DNA from: Zeimonas sp003577305
Lineage (GTDB): Bacteria; Pseudomonadota; Gammaproteobacteria; Burkholderiales; Burkholderiaceae_E
Length of the DNA stretch: 64,000 bases
Assembly: GCA_030263385.1 (NCBI GenBank)
Contig: SZOX01000005.1
Location: 62,001 to 126,000, forward strand
Direction: 5' to 3'
Shown: piece by piece, positions 46,710 to 55,496 of the stretch
Layout: each line of letters opens with the position of its first letter
How positions within the stretch are numbered: the stretch's first letter is position 1
The notes under the pieces: model-generated
The model's database searches: none
The model's input: only the letters and a program-made list of their open reading frames with translations
Told to the model about the DNA's origin: nothing
Position numbers and translations under genes: made by a program

Positions 46710-47525
46710 ATGCTCCAGATCAAAGACCTGCACGCCTCGGTCGACGGCAAGCAGATCCTGCGCGGCCTGGACCTCGAGGTGAAGTCGGGCGAGGTGCACG
46801 CAATCATGGGGCCCAACGGCTCCGGCAAGAGCACGCTCGCGCAGGTGCTCGCCGGCCGCGACAGCTACACCGTCGACGCCGGCAGCGTCGCCTGGGACGG
46901 CAAGGACCTGCTCGCGCTGCCCGCCGAAGAGCGCGCGCGCGAAGGGCTGTTCCTCGCGTTCCAGTACCCGGTGGAGATTCCGGGCGTCTCGAACGCCTAT
47001 TTCCTGAAAGCGGCGGTCAACGCGGTGCGCCGCCACCGCAAGCTGCCCGAGCTCGATGCGATGGACTTCCTCAAGCGCGTGAAGGCCGAGATGAAGGCCG
47101 TGGGCATGCGCGAGGAGTTTCTCTACCGTTCGGTGAACGAGGGTTTCTCGGGCGGCGAGAAGAAGCGCAACGAAGTGCTGCAGATGGCGCTCCTCGAGCC
47201 GAAGCTGGCGGTGCTCGACGAGACCGATTCGGGGCTCGACATCGACGCGCTGCGCGTCGTCGCCGACGGCGTGAACCGGCTGCGCAGCCCCGAGCGCTCG
47301 ATGCTCGTGATCACGCACTATCAGCGGCTGCTCGACTACATCGTGCCCGACAAGGTGCACGTGCTCTCGGCCGGGCGCATCGTGCACTCGGGTGGGCCGG
47401 AACTCGCGCTCGAACTCGAGCAGCGCGGCTACGCCTGGGTGGCCGAGACGCCGAAAGCGCCGGCCGCGGCCGCCAGGGGCCAGGCGGGGCCGGCCGGCGC
47501 CGCCGTGGGCGAGGCTGCGCGATGA
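46710..47525 (+). CDS. sufC: SUF system ATPase SufC
   Basis: The 271-residue ABC-type ATPase has Walker A GPNGSGKST, the SufC-specific FLAFQYPVEIPGVSNAYFL, the signature region SGGEKKRNE, Walker B LAVLDETDSGLDIDAL and HYQRLLDYI. It drives cluster assembly on SufBD. It has an extra Ala/Gly-rich tail of about 20 residues beyond the usual end. RBS AGAGGAAA before the ATG; the stop overlaps sufD (ATGA). Confidence 0.97.
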   Translation: MLQIKDLHASVDGKQILRGLDLEVKSGEVHAIMGPNGSGKSTLAQVLAGRDSYTVDAGSVAWDGKDLLALPAEERAREGLFLAFQYPVEIPGVSNAYFLKAAVNAVRRHRKLPELDAMDFLKRVKAEMKAVGMREEFLYRSVNEGFSGGEKKRNEVLQMALLEPKLAVLDETDSGLDIDALRVVADGVNRLRSPERSMLVITHYQRLLDYIVPDKVHVLSAGRIVHSGGPELALELEQRGYAWVAETPKAPAAAARGQAGPAGAAVGEAAR

Positions 47526-48859
47526 GCGACATCGACACCTGGCTCGCGAGCTTCCGCACCCGGGCCGCGACACTGTCGGGCGCCCGCCTGCCGTGGCTGG
47601 CGGCGGTGCGCCAGCGCGCGATCGAGCGCTTCGCCGACGAGGGCTGGCCCACCAGCCGGATCGAGGCTTTCAGGCACACTTCGCTGGCCTTTCTCGCGCA
47701 ACAGCGTTTCGTCGCCGCGCAGCCTGCCGACGCGACGGCCGCGGCGGCGCAGCAGGCGATCGCGCAACTGCGGCGCGACGATCCCGAGGGCCACTGGCTG
47801 GTGTTCGTCGACGGCGTATTCGCGCCGGCGCTGTCGGAGCAGGGCGATCTGCCCGCTGGCGCGCAGGTCGGCCCGCTGTCGCAGGCGCTCGCACAGTCGC
47901 CCGAGCAGGTCGAGGCGGCGTTCGGCAGCGCCGGCGACGGCGCGAGCCCGGCGGCGCTGAACGCCGCGCTTGCCACCGATGGCGCCTGGGTCTGGCTGCC
48001 GCGTGCGAGCGCGGTCGAGTTGCCGATCCACCTGGTCTTCCTGACGGCCACCGGGGGTGGTGCCTGCCATCCGCGCAACCTGATCGTGGCCGAGGCGGGC
48101 GCCCAGGCCACCGTGGTCGAGCACTACCTCGCGCTCGCGGGCGACGCGGCCGATGCAGCCACGCTCACCAACGCGGTCACGCGCGTGCAGGCCGGGCCCG
48201 ACGCGCGCATCACGCACATGAAGCTGCAGCAGGAGTCCGCACAGGCGATCCACCTCGCCACGATCGACGCGGCGCAGGCGCGGGGTTCGACTTTCGACTC
48301 GCACTCGCTGTCGTTCGGCGCGCGGCTGGCGCGCAACGACATCGTCACCCGCTTCGACGGCGAGGGCTGCGAGACGCTGCTCAACGGCCTCTTCCACGTC
48401 GACGGGCGCCGCCACGTCGACCATCACACGCGCATCGAGCACGCGCACCCGCGCGGCACGAGCCGCGAGTTCTACCGCGGCATTCTCGACGGCGCGGCAC
48501 GCGGCGTGTTCGCCGGCCGGATCGTCGTTGCGCCGGGTGCGATGCGCACCGACGCGCAGCAGCGCACCGACAACCTGCTGCTGTCGCCGCAGGCCGAGGC
48601 CGATGCGCGGCCCGAGCTCGAGATCTACGCCGACGACGTGAAGTGCGCGCACGGCGCCACTGTCGGCCAGATCGACGAGGCGAGCCTGTTCTACCTGCGC
48701 TCGCGCGGGCTGGACGAAGCGCACGCGCGCAACCTGCTCACTTACGCTTTCGCCACGGAGGCGCTGGCGCGCATCGGGCTGGCGCCGCTGCGCCGGCGCG
48801 CGGCGGCCTCGATTCGCGTGCGCCTGCCCGGGGGCGAGCTGCTCGGGGAACTGTCATGA
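47522..48859 (+). CDS. sufD: SUF scaffold subunit SufD
   Basis: The 445-residue protein has the SufD pattern: the N-terminal region SRIEAFRHTSLAFL, and the C-terminal beta-helix core with HHTRIEHAHPRGTSREFYRGILDGAARGVFAGRI and CAHGATVGQIDEASLFYLRSRGL. It pairs with SufB. It overlaps sufC and sufS by 4 nt each. Confidence 0.96.
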   Translation: MSDIDTWLASFRTRAATLSGARLPWLAAVRQRAIERFADEGWPTSRIEAFRHTSLAFLAQQRFVAAQPADATAAAAQQAIAQLRRDDPEGHWLVFVDGVFAPALSEQGDLPAGAQVGPLSQALAQSPEQVEAAFGSAGDGASPAALNAALATDGAWVWLPRASAVELPIHLVFLTATGGGACHPRNLIVAEAGAQATVVEHYLALAGDAADAATLTNAVTRVQAGPDARITHMKLQQESAQAIHLATIDAAQARGSTFDSHSLSFGARLARNDIVTRFDGEGCETLLNGLFHVDGRRHVDHHTRIEHAHPRGTSREFYRGILDGAARGVFAGRIVVAPGAMRTDAQQRTDNLLLSPQAEADARPELEIYADDVKCAHGATVGQIDEASLFYLRSRGLDEAHARNLLTYAFATEALARIGLAPLRRRAAASIRVRLPGGELLGELS

Positions 48860-50157
48860 ACGCGTCGGCCACTGCCCTGCAGGCCCGCGGCGCCGCGGAC
48901 GCGCCCGCGGCAAGCGCCGCGAAGGGCGCGCTCGTCGCCGCCGAACTCGCCCGCGACTTCCCGATCCTGTCGCGGCCGGTGCGCGGCATGCGGCTCGTCT
49001 ACCTCGACAACGGCGCCACCACGCAAAAGCCCGAGGTGGTGATCGAGGCCGAGAGTCGCTTCTACCGCGAGTCGAACGCGAACATCCATCGCGGCGTGCA
49101 CTGGCTGTCGCAGCACGCCACCGATCTCTACGAGCAGGCGCGCGAGCGCGTGCGACGGCTGCTCAACGCGGCCCGCGCCGACGAGATCGTGTTCACCCGC
49201 GGCACCACCGAGGCGATCAACCTGGTGGCCGGCAGCTGGGGCCGCGCCAACCTGAAGGCCGGCGACGAGATCGTGCTCACGGCGATGGAGCACCACTCGA
49301 ACATCGTGCCCTGGCAGCTCGCCTGCGAGCAGACCGGCGCGGTGCTGAAAGTGGTGCCGATCACCGACCGTGGCGAACTGCGGTTCGACGAATTCGAGGC
49401 GCTGCTCGGGCCGCGCACGCGCCTGGTGTCGGTGGTGCACGTGTCGAATGCGCTGGGCACGGTGAACCCGGTGGCCCGCATCGTCGAGCGCGCGCACGCG
49501 GTCGGCGCGAAAGTGCTGGTCGACGGCGCGCAGGCGGTCGCGCACCAGGCGGTCGACGTGCAGGCGCTGGGCTGTGATTTCTACGCCTTCTCCGGCCACA
49601 AGATCTACGGGCCCACCGGCATCGGCGCGCTGTACGCGCGGCGCGAGATCCTCGCCGCGATGCCGCCCTGGCAGGGCGGCGGCGACATGATCCTCACGGT
49701 GAGCTTCGAGCGCAGCACCTGGGCCGACGCGCCGCAGCGCTTCGAGGCCGGCACGCCGAACATCGCCGGCGCGGTCGCGCTCGGTGCCGCAATCGACTAC
49801 CTGATGGCGATCGGGCTCGACCGCGTTGCCGAGCACGAGCACCGGCTGCTCGTGCACGCCACCGAGGCGGCGCAGCGCATTCCGGGGCTGCGGCTGATCG
49901 GCACCGCGCCCGAGAAGGCCGGCATCCTGTCGTTCGTGGTCGACGGCATTCATCCGCACGATCTCGGCACGATCCTCGATGCCGAGGGCGTGGCGATTCG
50001 CGCCGGTCACCACTGCGCGATGCCGGTGATGACGCGCTTCGGCATCCCGGGCACGGCGCGCGCCTCGTTCGCGCTCTACAACGACGAGCACGACGTCGCG
50101 GCGCTGATGGCCGCACTCGCGAGGGCGCAGCAGATGTTCGGGGGAGCGCGCCGATGA
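48856..50157 (+). CDS. sufS: Cysteine desulfurase SufS
   Basis: The 433-residue PLP enzyme supplies persulfide sulfur. Seen: LDNGATTQKPEVVI, HRGVHWLSQHATDLYE, the PLP lysine in FSGHKIYGPTG and the active-site cysteine in AGHHCAMPV. The N-terminus carries an extra 30-residue Ala-rich extension not typical of SufS. It overlaps sufU by 4 nt. SufU rather than SufE is the sulfur acceptor next door. Confidence 0.97.
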   Translation: MNASATALQARGAADAPAASAAKGALVAAELARDFPILSRPVRGMRLVYLDNGATTQKPEVVIEAESRFYRESNANIHRGVHWLSQHATDLYEQARERVRRLLNAARADEIVFTRGTTEAINLVAGSWGRANLKAGDEIVLTAMEHHSNIVPWQLACEQTGAVLKVVPITDRGELRFDEFEALLGPRTRLVSVVHVSNALGTVNPVARIVERAHAVGAKVLVDGAQAVAHQAVDVQALGCDFYAFSGHKIYGPTGIGALYARREILAAMPPWQGGGDMILTVSFERSTWADAPQRFEAGTPNIAGAVALGAAIDYLMAIGLDRVAEHEHRLLVHATEAAQRIPGLRLIGTAPEKAGILSFVVDGIHPHDLGTILDAEGVAIRAGHHCAMPVMTRFGIPGTARASFALYNDEHDVAALMAALARAQQMFGGARR

Positions 50158-50609
50158 GTCTCGGCCACGGCGACCTGCGCGAGCTGTACCAGGAAGTGAT
50201 CTTCGATCACAACCGCAGCCCGCGGAACTTCCACAGGATGGACGACGCCGACCGCGTCGCGGAAGGCCACAACCCGCTGTGCGGCGACCAGCTCACCTTG
50301 TACGTGCGCCTGAAGGACGGCGTGATCGACGAAGCGAGCTTCGTCGGCCACGGCTGTGCGATCTCCACCGCGTCGGCCTCGCTGATGACCGAGGCGGTCA
50401 AGGGGCGCACGGTCGAGGAGGTCGAGGCGCTGTTTCGCGATTTCCATGCGCTCCTCACGGGTGAGCCGCCGGAAGGCCGCGATTTCGGCAAACTCGAAGT
50501 ATTGGCCGGCGTACGCGAATTCCCGGTGCGCGTGAAGTGCGCAACGCTCGCCTGGCACACGCTGCACAACGCGCTGACGGGCGAGGCCGCGCCGGCGAAG
50601 ACCGAATGA
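50154..50609 (+). CDS. sufU: SufU-type Fe-S assembly/sulfur transfer protein
   Basis: The 151-residue protein is IscU/SufU-like with cysteines in NPLCGDQ, GHGCAIS and VRVKCATLAW. The 20-odd-residue insert between the second and third cysteines, and the pairing with SufS, favour SufU. It accepts sulfur from SufS with zinc help. It overlaps sufS and lies 10 nt before sufT. Confidence 0.94.
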   Translation: MSLGHGDLRELYQEVIFDHNRSPRNFHRMDDADRVAEGHNPLCGDQLTLYVRLKDGVIDEASFVGHGCAISTASASLMTEAVKGRTVEEVEALFRDFHALLTGEPPEGRDFGKLEVLAGVREFPVRVKCATLAWHTLHNALTGEAAPAKTE

Positions 50610-50619
50610 GGCACATGTG

Positions 50620-51195
50620 ATGGGTTACCGGCACGGCGACATCCAGGAAGTCACGCTCACCCGCGATTGCCCCGCAGTCGCAGTGCCCTGGGGCAGTGCC
50701 ACCACGCTCGAGGCGGGGCGCGTCGGCTACATCAGCCAGCAACTCGGCGGCACTTTCACGGTGATGGTCGACGGCAACCTCTACCGCATCGACGGGCGTC
50801 ACGCCGATGCACTGGGCCTGGAGCTCGAACCGTCCGAAGAGCTGGCGCTCGGCGTGGGCAACGGGGCTCCGACCACCGCCGAGGCGGTCGAGGCGGCTGC
50901 CTGGAAGCTGCTTGCAACCTGCTACGACCCGGAGATCCCGATCGACATCGTGAACCTCGGGCTGGTCTACGCCTGCGAAGTCAGGCCGCTCGGGGACGAC
51001 AAGTTCCGCATCGACGTGCGCATGACGCTCACCGCACCCGGATGCGGGATGGGCACGCTGCTGGCCGACGAGGCACGCACCAAGCTGCTGGGCATCCCGA
51101 ACGTCGAAGACGTCGACGTCGAGCTGGTCTGGGATCCGCCCTGGAGCCGCGAGATGATGAGCGAGTCGGCGCAGCTCGAGATGGGGTTGCTGTAG
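50620..51195 (+). CDS. sufT: SufT-family Fe-S protein maturation factor (DUF59 domain)
   Basis: The 191-residue protein has a long N-terminal part (with VTLTRDCPAVAVPWGSATTLEAG) and the C-terminal DUF59/MIP18 domain: TCYDPEIPIDIVNLGLVYACEV, then MTLTAPGCGMGTLLADEART. SufT helps mature Fe-S and lipoate proteins. A GTG at 50617 is the alternative start; ATG at 50620 fits the ribosome site GAGG better. It is the last gene of the SUF operon. Confidence 0.92.
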   Translation: MGYRHGDIQEVTLTRDCPAVAVPWGSATTLEAGRVGYISQQLGGTFTVMVDGNLYRIDGRHADALGLELEPSEELALGVGNGAPTTAEAVEAAAWKLLATCYDPEIPIDIVNLGLVYACEVRPLGDDKFRIDVRMTLTAPGCGMGTLLADEARTKLLGIPNVEDVDVELVWDPPWSREMMSESAQLEMGLL

Positions 51196-51224
51196 CGCGA
51201 CAGCGCCGGGGCTGCGGCCGGCGA

Positions 51225-52295
51225 TCAGCCCACCCCGACGCCCACGATGCTGCCGATACCGTAAGTGGCCGCGCCCGCGGTCGCGCCGATCGCGAGCATC
51301 CGCAGCCCCGAGGCAAAGGCGCTGCGCCCGGTGAACACCGACAGCGTCGCCCCCACGCCGAACAGCGCCGCCGCCGCGAGCGCGACCGACGCCGCGAACG
51401 CGCGCGGGCCTTCGTCGAGCAAGAAGGGCAGCAGCGGAATGACCGCGCCCGCGCCAAACGCCAGGAACGAGGCGCTGGCGGCTCCCCACGGCGAGCCCAG
51501 CTCGTCCGGGTTCAGGCCGAGTTCCTCGCGCGCGAGCGCATCGAGCGCGCGCTCGGGGTCGGCGATCAGCGTCTGCGCCAGCCGCCGCGCTTCGTCGCGC
51601 TCGAGACCTTTGGTCTCGTAGATCAGCGCGAGTTCGTCGGCTTCGGCCTGCGGGTATTCCTCGAGCTCCTCACGCTCCAGGCCGATCTGGTACTCGAAGA
51701 CTTCGCGCTGCGAGCGCACCGACACGTATTCGCCGGCGGCCATCGAGAACGCGCCCGCCAGCAGGCCCGCGACGCCGGCGAGCAGCAGCATGCGCGGCTC
51801 GGCGGCAGCTCCGGCCATGCCCATGATCAGGCTCGCGTTCGATACCAACCCGTCGTTCACGCCGAACACCGCTGCGCGCAGGTTGCCTCCACCCGTCCGA
51901 TGGCGGCGCCCGATCTCGTCGACGCGGGTGACGCGCGGATGGCCGGGCGCCGGCGGCGCCGAGTACACCGACAGCCCGCGGACCTTCAAGGCGGCGAAGA
52001 CGCCGCGCATCGGCCTGATTCCGATGCGCCGCGCCAGCGCCAGCGCGGCGCGGGCGCGCAAGCCCGGCGGCGCATCGGGCGGAATCGGCCGGCCGGCGGC
52101 GCGCAGCCGGTCGGCCCAGAGCGCGGCCTGCTGCGCGGCCATCCCGGCGAGGTCGCGGTACATCCGTGCGATGCGCGCCTCGGTTTCGATCGCGGCCAGC
52201 TCGAGGTACAGCCGCGACGAGCGGATCTCCTCGAGATAGCCCTCGCGCGCCGCATCGGCGGCGTGTTCGGGGGATCGGATCGGCGTGGCTCTCAC
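51225..52295 (-). CDS. VIT1/CCC1 family transporter with degenerate ferritin-like N-domain (MbfA-like)
   Basis: The 356-residue protein has an N-terminal helical domain (about 10-70: YLEEIRSSRLYLELAAIETEARI) and a C-terminal VIT1/CCC1 membrane domain with about five helices (AAVFGVNDGLVSNASLIMGMAGA, VSVRSQREVFEYQI, FGAGAVIPLLPFLL). Such erythrin-VIT1 fusions are iron or manganese exporters. The second metal-binding helix of the ferritin-like part reads AGMAAQQAALW where relatives have an EExxRH-type set, so that site looks lost. The GTG at 52295 fits the domain start. It is tail-to-tail with the SUF operon. An iron-handling role fits. Confidence 0.87.
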   Translation of the reverse strand: MRATPIRSPEHAADAAREGYLEEIRSSRLYLELAAIETEARIARMYRDLAGMAAQQAALWADRLRAAGRPIPPDAPPGLRARAALALARRIGIRPMRGVFAALKVRGLSVYSAPPAPGHPRVTRVDEIGRRHRTGGGNLRAAVFGVNDGLVSNASLIMGMAGAAAEPRMLLLAGVAGLLAGAFSMAAGEYVSVRSQREVFEYQIGLEREELEEYPQAEADELALIYETKGLERDEARRLAQTLIADPERALDALAREELGLNPDELGSPWGAASASFLAFGAGAVIPLLPFLLDEGPRAFAASVALAAAALFGVGATLSVFTGRSAFASGLRMLAIGATAGAATYGIGSIVGVGVG

Positions 52296-52491
52296 GAATC
52301 TGCAGCTCGCGATCCCGGGATCGGCGCCGCATGGTAGTGCGCACGGGTCCCGGTCGGCAAGGCTCCCGAGCGGCCGTATGCCGGGCCGCGGCGCGGGCGC
52401 CGTGGCGGGCGGTCTCGGACCGCGTGTCAGCGCGGCTGGGCCGGATGACACCCGCCGGGGGCGATGCGAAGATGACCGTCGGACCGTGTCG

Positions 52492-52625
52492 ATGCTGCGA
52501 ACCCTCCTGCTCACCGGCGCGGCGATGCTCGCCTTCGCGGCGAACTCGCTGCTGTGCCGGCTCGCGCTTGCGCAGTCGCGGATCGATCCCGCCAGCTTCG
52601 ACTCGATCAGGCGGGCGTCGGGGGG
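52492..52625 (+). pseudogene. N-terminal fragment of an EamA/DMT permease
   Basis: From an ATG at 52492 the reading frame encodes LLLTGAAMLAFAANSLLCRLALAQSRIDPASFDSIR, the typical first helix and start of the second helix of EamA permeases. The frame then becomes low-complexity and ends at 52692 without further helices. The rest of the gene is missing, replaced by the acylphosphatase gene. It is a deletion remnant. Confidence 0.6.
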
Positions 52626-52673
52626 TTCGCGCTCGCCTCGGGCGCGCCGGGCGCTGACGGCGGGGGCGGCGTC

Positions 52674-52934
52674 GTGCTGCAGCGCAGGCTGACGATCCAC
52701 GGCCTGGTGCAGGGCGTGGGCTTTCGCGCATCGCTGGCGCGCGAGGCGCGGCGCCTCGGCCTGGCCGGCTGGGTGCGCAACCGCCGCGACGGTTCGGTGG
52801 AGGCGGTGGTGGCCGGAGAAGCGGCCCTGGTCGAGGAACTGATCCGCTGGGCAGGGCGCGGCCCGTCGGCCGCGCGCGTCGATCGCGTCGACGTGGAACC
52901 GGCCAGCGGGGAGTACCGGGGCTTCTTAAGGTAA
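52674..52934 (+). CDS. Acylphosphatase
   Basis: The 86-residue protein has the acylphosphatase signature GLVQGVGFRASLAREARRLGLAGWVRNRRDGSVEAVVAG, with the catalytic Arg (in VGFR) and Asn (in VRNR) present. It hydrolyses carboxyl-phosphates. The GTG at 52674 sits after a G-rich ribosome site and just before the first conserved strand (RRLTIHG). A truncated permease remnant lies immediately upstream. Confidence 0.88.
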   Translation: MLQRRLTIHGLVQGVGFRASLAREARRLGLAGWVRNRRDGSVEAVVAGEAALVEELIRWAGRGPSAARVDRVDVEPASGEYRGFLR

Positions 52935-53052
52935 TAACGTCGATATCATCAGGGTTATGGACGCCTCTCGGGCGCCGCGTGGAACATCTGCGGTGGCGGT
53001 CGCGAGCAACTGCCATGCGCCGGAAACGACAACAGGGCTGGAGGGGGACATC

Positions 53053-54218
53053 GTGAAATTCAGGATCACTCAGGTCGCACTGGTGGTTGCCGGGTGCATG
53101 GCGCCGGCGCTCGGTTACGCCACCAACGGCTATTTCTCGCACGGCTACGGAATGGCCTCCAAGGGAATGGGCGGCGTCGGCATCGCCTTGCCGCAGGACG
53201 CAATGGCGGCCGCGACGAATCCGGCCGGCATGGCGTTCGTCGGCAACCGGCTCGACGTCGGGCTCGACGTGTTCATGCCGCGGCGCGAAATCGAGATGGG
53301 CGGCATGAAATTCAGCGGCGACGGGCGCGACACGTTCTACATGCCCGATTTCGGCTACAACCGGATGATCGATCCGAACCTGGCGATCGGCGTGTCGGTC
53401 TATGGCAACGGCGGAATGAATACCACCTACAAGACATCGCCGTTCGGCATGCCCGGCGACGCCGGCGTCGATCTCACGCAGCTGTTCATCTCGCCCAGCG
53501 TGGCCTGGAAGATCACGCCCGACCACGCAGTCGGCGTGGCGCTGAACCTGGCGTACCAGCGCTTCTCGGCGTATGGCCTGCAGCCGTTTGCGATGATGTC
53601 GTCTCGTCGGGCTGGGGCCTGCGCATCGGCTGGACCGGCCGCGTGAGCGATACCGTGACACTCGGCGCGACCTACCAGAGCAAGACGAAGATGGGTCGGT
53701 TCAAGGAGTACTCCGGCCTGTTCGCCGACCGCGGCGACTTCGACATTCCGGCCAACTACGGTGTCGGGATCGCGGTGAAGGCATCGCCGAAGCTCGTCGT
53801 CGCCGCCGACCTGCAGAAGATCGACTACAGCGGCATCGGCTCGGTCGGCAACCCGATGGCGAGCCCCGGCCCGCTCGGCGCACCGGGCGGCCCGGGTTTC
53901 GGCTGGCGCGACATGACGGTATTGAAGCTCGGGGCGAGCTACCAGTACAGCAACACGCTCACGCTGCGCGGCGGCGTGAGCACCGGCCGCCAGCCGATCC
54001 CGTCGAGCGAAGTCAGCTTCAACATCCTCGCGCCAGGCGTGATCCAGAACCACCTGACGCTGGGCGGCACCTGGCAACTGGGTGGCGGCAAGGAAGTGAG
54101 CGTCGGCTACATGCACGCGTTCAAGAAGACGGTGAGCGGTCCGTTCATGATGGGCGGCACCACCGACCTGCGCATGCACGAGAATTCGCTCGGCGCCTCC
54201 TTCGGCTGGAAGTTCTGA
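53053..54218 (+). pseudogene. OmpP1/FadL-family outer-membrane protein gene with a frameshift
   Basis: The GTG at 53053 follows GAGGGGGA and begins a signal peptide (to about residue 22: TQVALVVAGCMAPALGYA) and the FadL plug/barrel pattern (GMASKGMGGVGIALPQDAMAAATNPAGMAF). The frame is open to 53646, but from about 53605 the match continues in another frame (SSGWGLRIGWTGRVSDTVTLGATYQS ... LGASFGWKF, ending 54218). Relatives have 10-15 more residues at the junction, so a small deletion that is not a multiple of three is likely. Sequencing error is the alternative. FadL proteins import long-chain fatty acids or other hydrophobic compounds; in sulfur-oxidisers such genes often sit with sulfur-trafficking genes. 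Confidence 0.75.
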
Positions 54219-54237
54219 ACACGACGAGGGACGGACA

Positions 54238-54570
54238 TTGGGGTACCTGATCAACGGCATCGAGGCCGAGGCGGACGACGAAGGCTTCCTGCTCGAGCCC
54301 GACTACAGCGACGAGGCGGTGCACGCGATCGCCCAGGCCGAGGGCATCGCGCTCACCGACGAGCACTGGCTGGTCATCCGCTGGCTGCGCGAGCGCTTCC
54401 GCGACGAAGGGCAGACGCCGAACTTCCGCACGATGGTCAAGGAGTTCGAGGAAGCTCATCCGGGCACCGACTGGAAGTCGAAGCTCTACGAGCTGTTCCC
54501 GAACCAGCCGGCCCGGCAGGGCCCGCGCGTCGCCGGCCTGCCGAAACCCTTCGGCAAGGGTGGATACTGA
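54238..54570 (+). CDS. DsrC/TusE-family protein lacking both C-terminal cysteines (RspA-like)
   Basis: The 110-residue protein follows the DsrC/TusE pattern (INGIEAEADDEGFL at the start, LTDEHWLVIRWLRERF, TPNFRTMVKEFEEAHP, ending KLYELFPNQ...). The C-terminal arm reads GPRVAGLPKPFGKGGY. In DsrC this arm carries two cysteines (in AC-x-AGLPKPTGCV), and in TusE one. Here both positions are replaced, so it cannot carry trisulfide or persulfide sulfur. Cysteine-less family members (RspA) have been proposed to be regulatory. TTG at 54238 is used because GAGGGACGG lies upstream. It precedes tusA and dsrE2. Confidence 0.85.
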   Translation: MGYLINGIEAEADDEGFLLEPDYSDEAVHAIAQAEGIALTDEHWLVIRWLRERFRDEGQTPNFRTMVKEFEEAHPGTDWKSKLYELFPNQPARQGPRVAGLPKPFGKGGY

Positions 54571-54724
54571 GCGCGCGCGGCCGCGGGCGACCGCGCTTAC
54601 CCGACGAGGGTATGGACGGCGCCCGGGCGAGTGCGCGTAATCTGCGGTTGGGCTCCGGAGCGCAGCCGCCAGGCGGCGGTCGCCGGTAGCGAATGTCGAT
54701 CGATCAACGAAGGGAGAACCGACC

Positions 54725-54952
54725 ATGAACTTCGACAAGGAACTCGACGCGCGCGGCCTGAACTGTCCGCTACCGATCATCAAGACCAAGAAGGCGCTGA
54801 ACGAACTCAGCTCCGGGCAGGTACTGCGCGTCACGTCGACCGATTCCGGTTCGGTGAAAGACATGGAGGCTTTCGCCAAGCAGACCGGCAACGAACTGCT
54901 CCAGTCGGGTGAGGAGGGAGGCAGCTACGTATTCCTCATCAAGAAGAAGTAG
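54725..54952 (+). CDS. tusA: TusA-family sulfur carrier protein
   Basis: The 75-residue protein has the CPLP motif (Cys14 in LDARGLNCPLPIIKTKKAL) and the second beta strand GQVLRVTSTDSGSVKDMEAF. The thiol carries persulfide sulfur between enzymes, and in sulfur-oxidising bacteria TusA links DsrE-type proteins and downstream oxidation steps. ATG follows AAGGGAGAA. It lies about 150 nt after the RspA-like gene and 69 nt before dsrE2. Confidence 0.95.
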   Translation: MNFDKELDARGLNCPLPIIKTKKALNELSSGQVLRVTSTDSGSVKDMEAFAKQTGNELLQSGEEGGSYVFLIKKK

Positions 54953-55021
54953 CAGCGGGCCGGCGCACGGCGCCGCCCGCCGACGACAGGATCTCAACGC
55001 GAGAGCGACAGGGGGAGACGC

Positions 55022-55492
55022 ATGGAATCGAAGAAGATGGCGATCATTGCCACCAAGGGCACGCTCGACTGGGCCTACCCGCCGCTGATCCTGTCTTCGA
55101 CGGCCGCTGCGCTCGGCTACGAGGTGCAGGTATTCTGTACCTTCTACGGCCTCTCGCTGCTGCGCAAGGACCTCAGCGGCATCCGCATCAGCCCGCTGGC
55201 CAATCCGGCGATGCCGATGCCGGTACCGATGCCGGTGTTCGTGCAGATGCTGCCGGGCATGGAGGCGATGGCGACGATGATGATGAAGAACAAGATGAAG
55301 GCCAAGGGCGTCGCCTCGCTCGAAGAGCTTCGCACGCTGTGCCTCGAGGCCGAAGTCAAGTTCATCGCCTGCCAGATGACCGTCGACCTGTTCGAGTTCA
55401 AGCCGTCGGACTTCATCGACGGCATCGAGTTCGGCGGCGCGACCACTTTCCTCGACTTCGCCGGCTCGGCCGACATCCAGCTCTACATCTGA
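55022..55492 (+). CDS. dsrE2: DsrE2-family sulfur transferase-like protein
   Basis: The 156-residue protein has the DsrE/DsrF-like pattern with a membrane-associated middle (a Pro/Met-rich hydrophobic region at about 58-90) characteristic of DsrE2. Cys39 (in QVFCTFYGL), Cys107 and Cys117 (in FIACQMTVDLFEF) are present; Cys39 and Cys117 match the conserved thiols of the family. It works with TusA in persulfide transfer in sulfur oxidation. ATG follows GGGGGAGA. It is followed after 4 nt by a GTG-started gene. Confidence 0.9.
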   Translation: MESKKMAIIATKGTLDWAYPPLILSSTAAALGYEVQVFCTFYGLSLLRKDLSGIRISPLANPAMPMPVPMPVFVQMLPGMEAMATMMMKNKMKAKGVASLEELRTLCLEAEVKFIACQMTVDLFEFKPSDFIDGIEFGGATTFLDFAGSADIQLYI

Positions 55493-55496
55493 GGCC

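Noticed and set aside
54955..54985. GC-rich inverted repeat after tusA as a terminator
   Set aside because: There is no T run after it and dsrE2 follows at once in the same direction.
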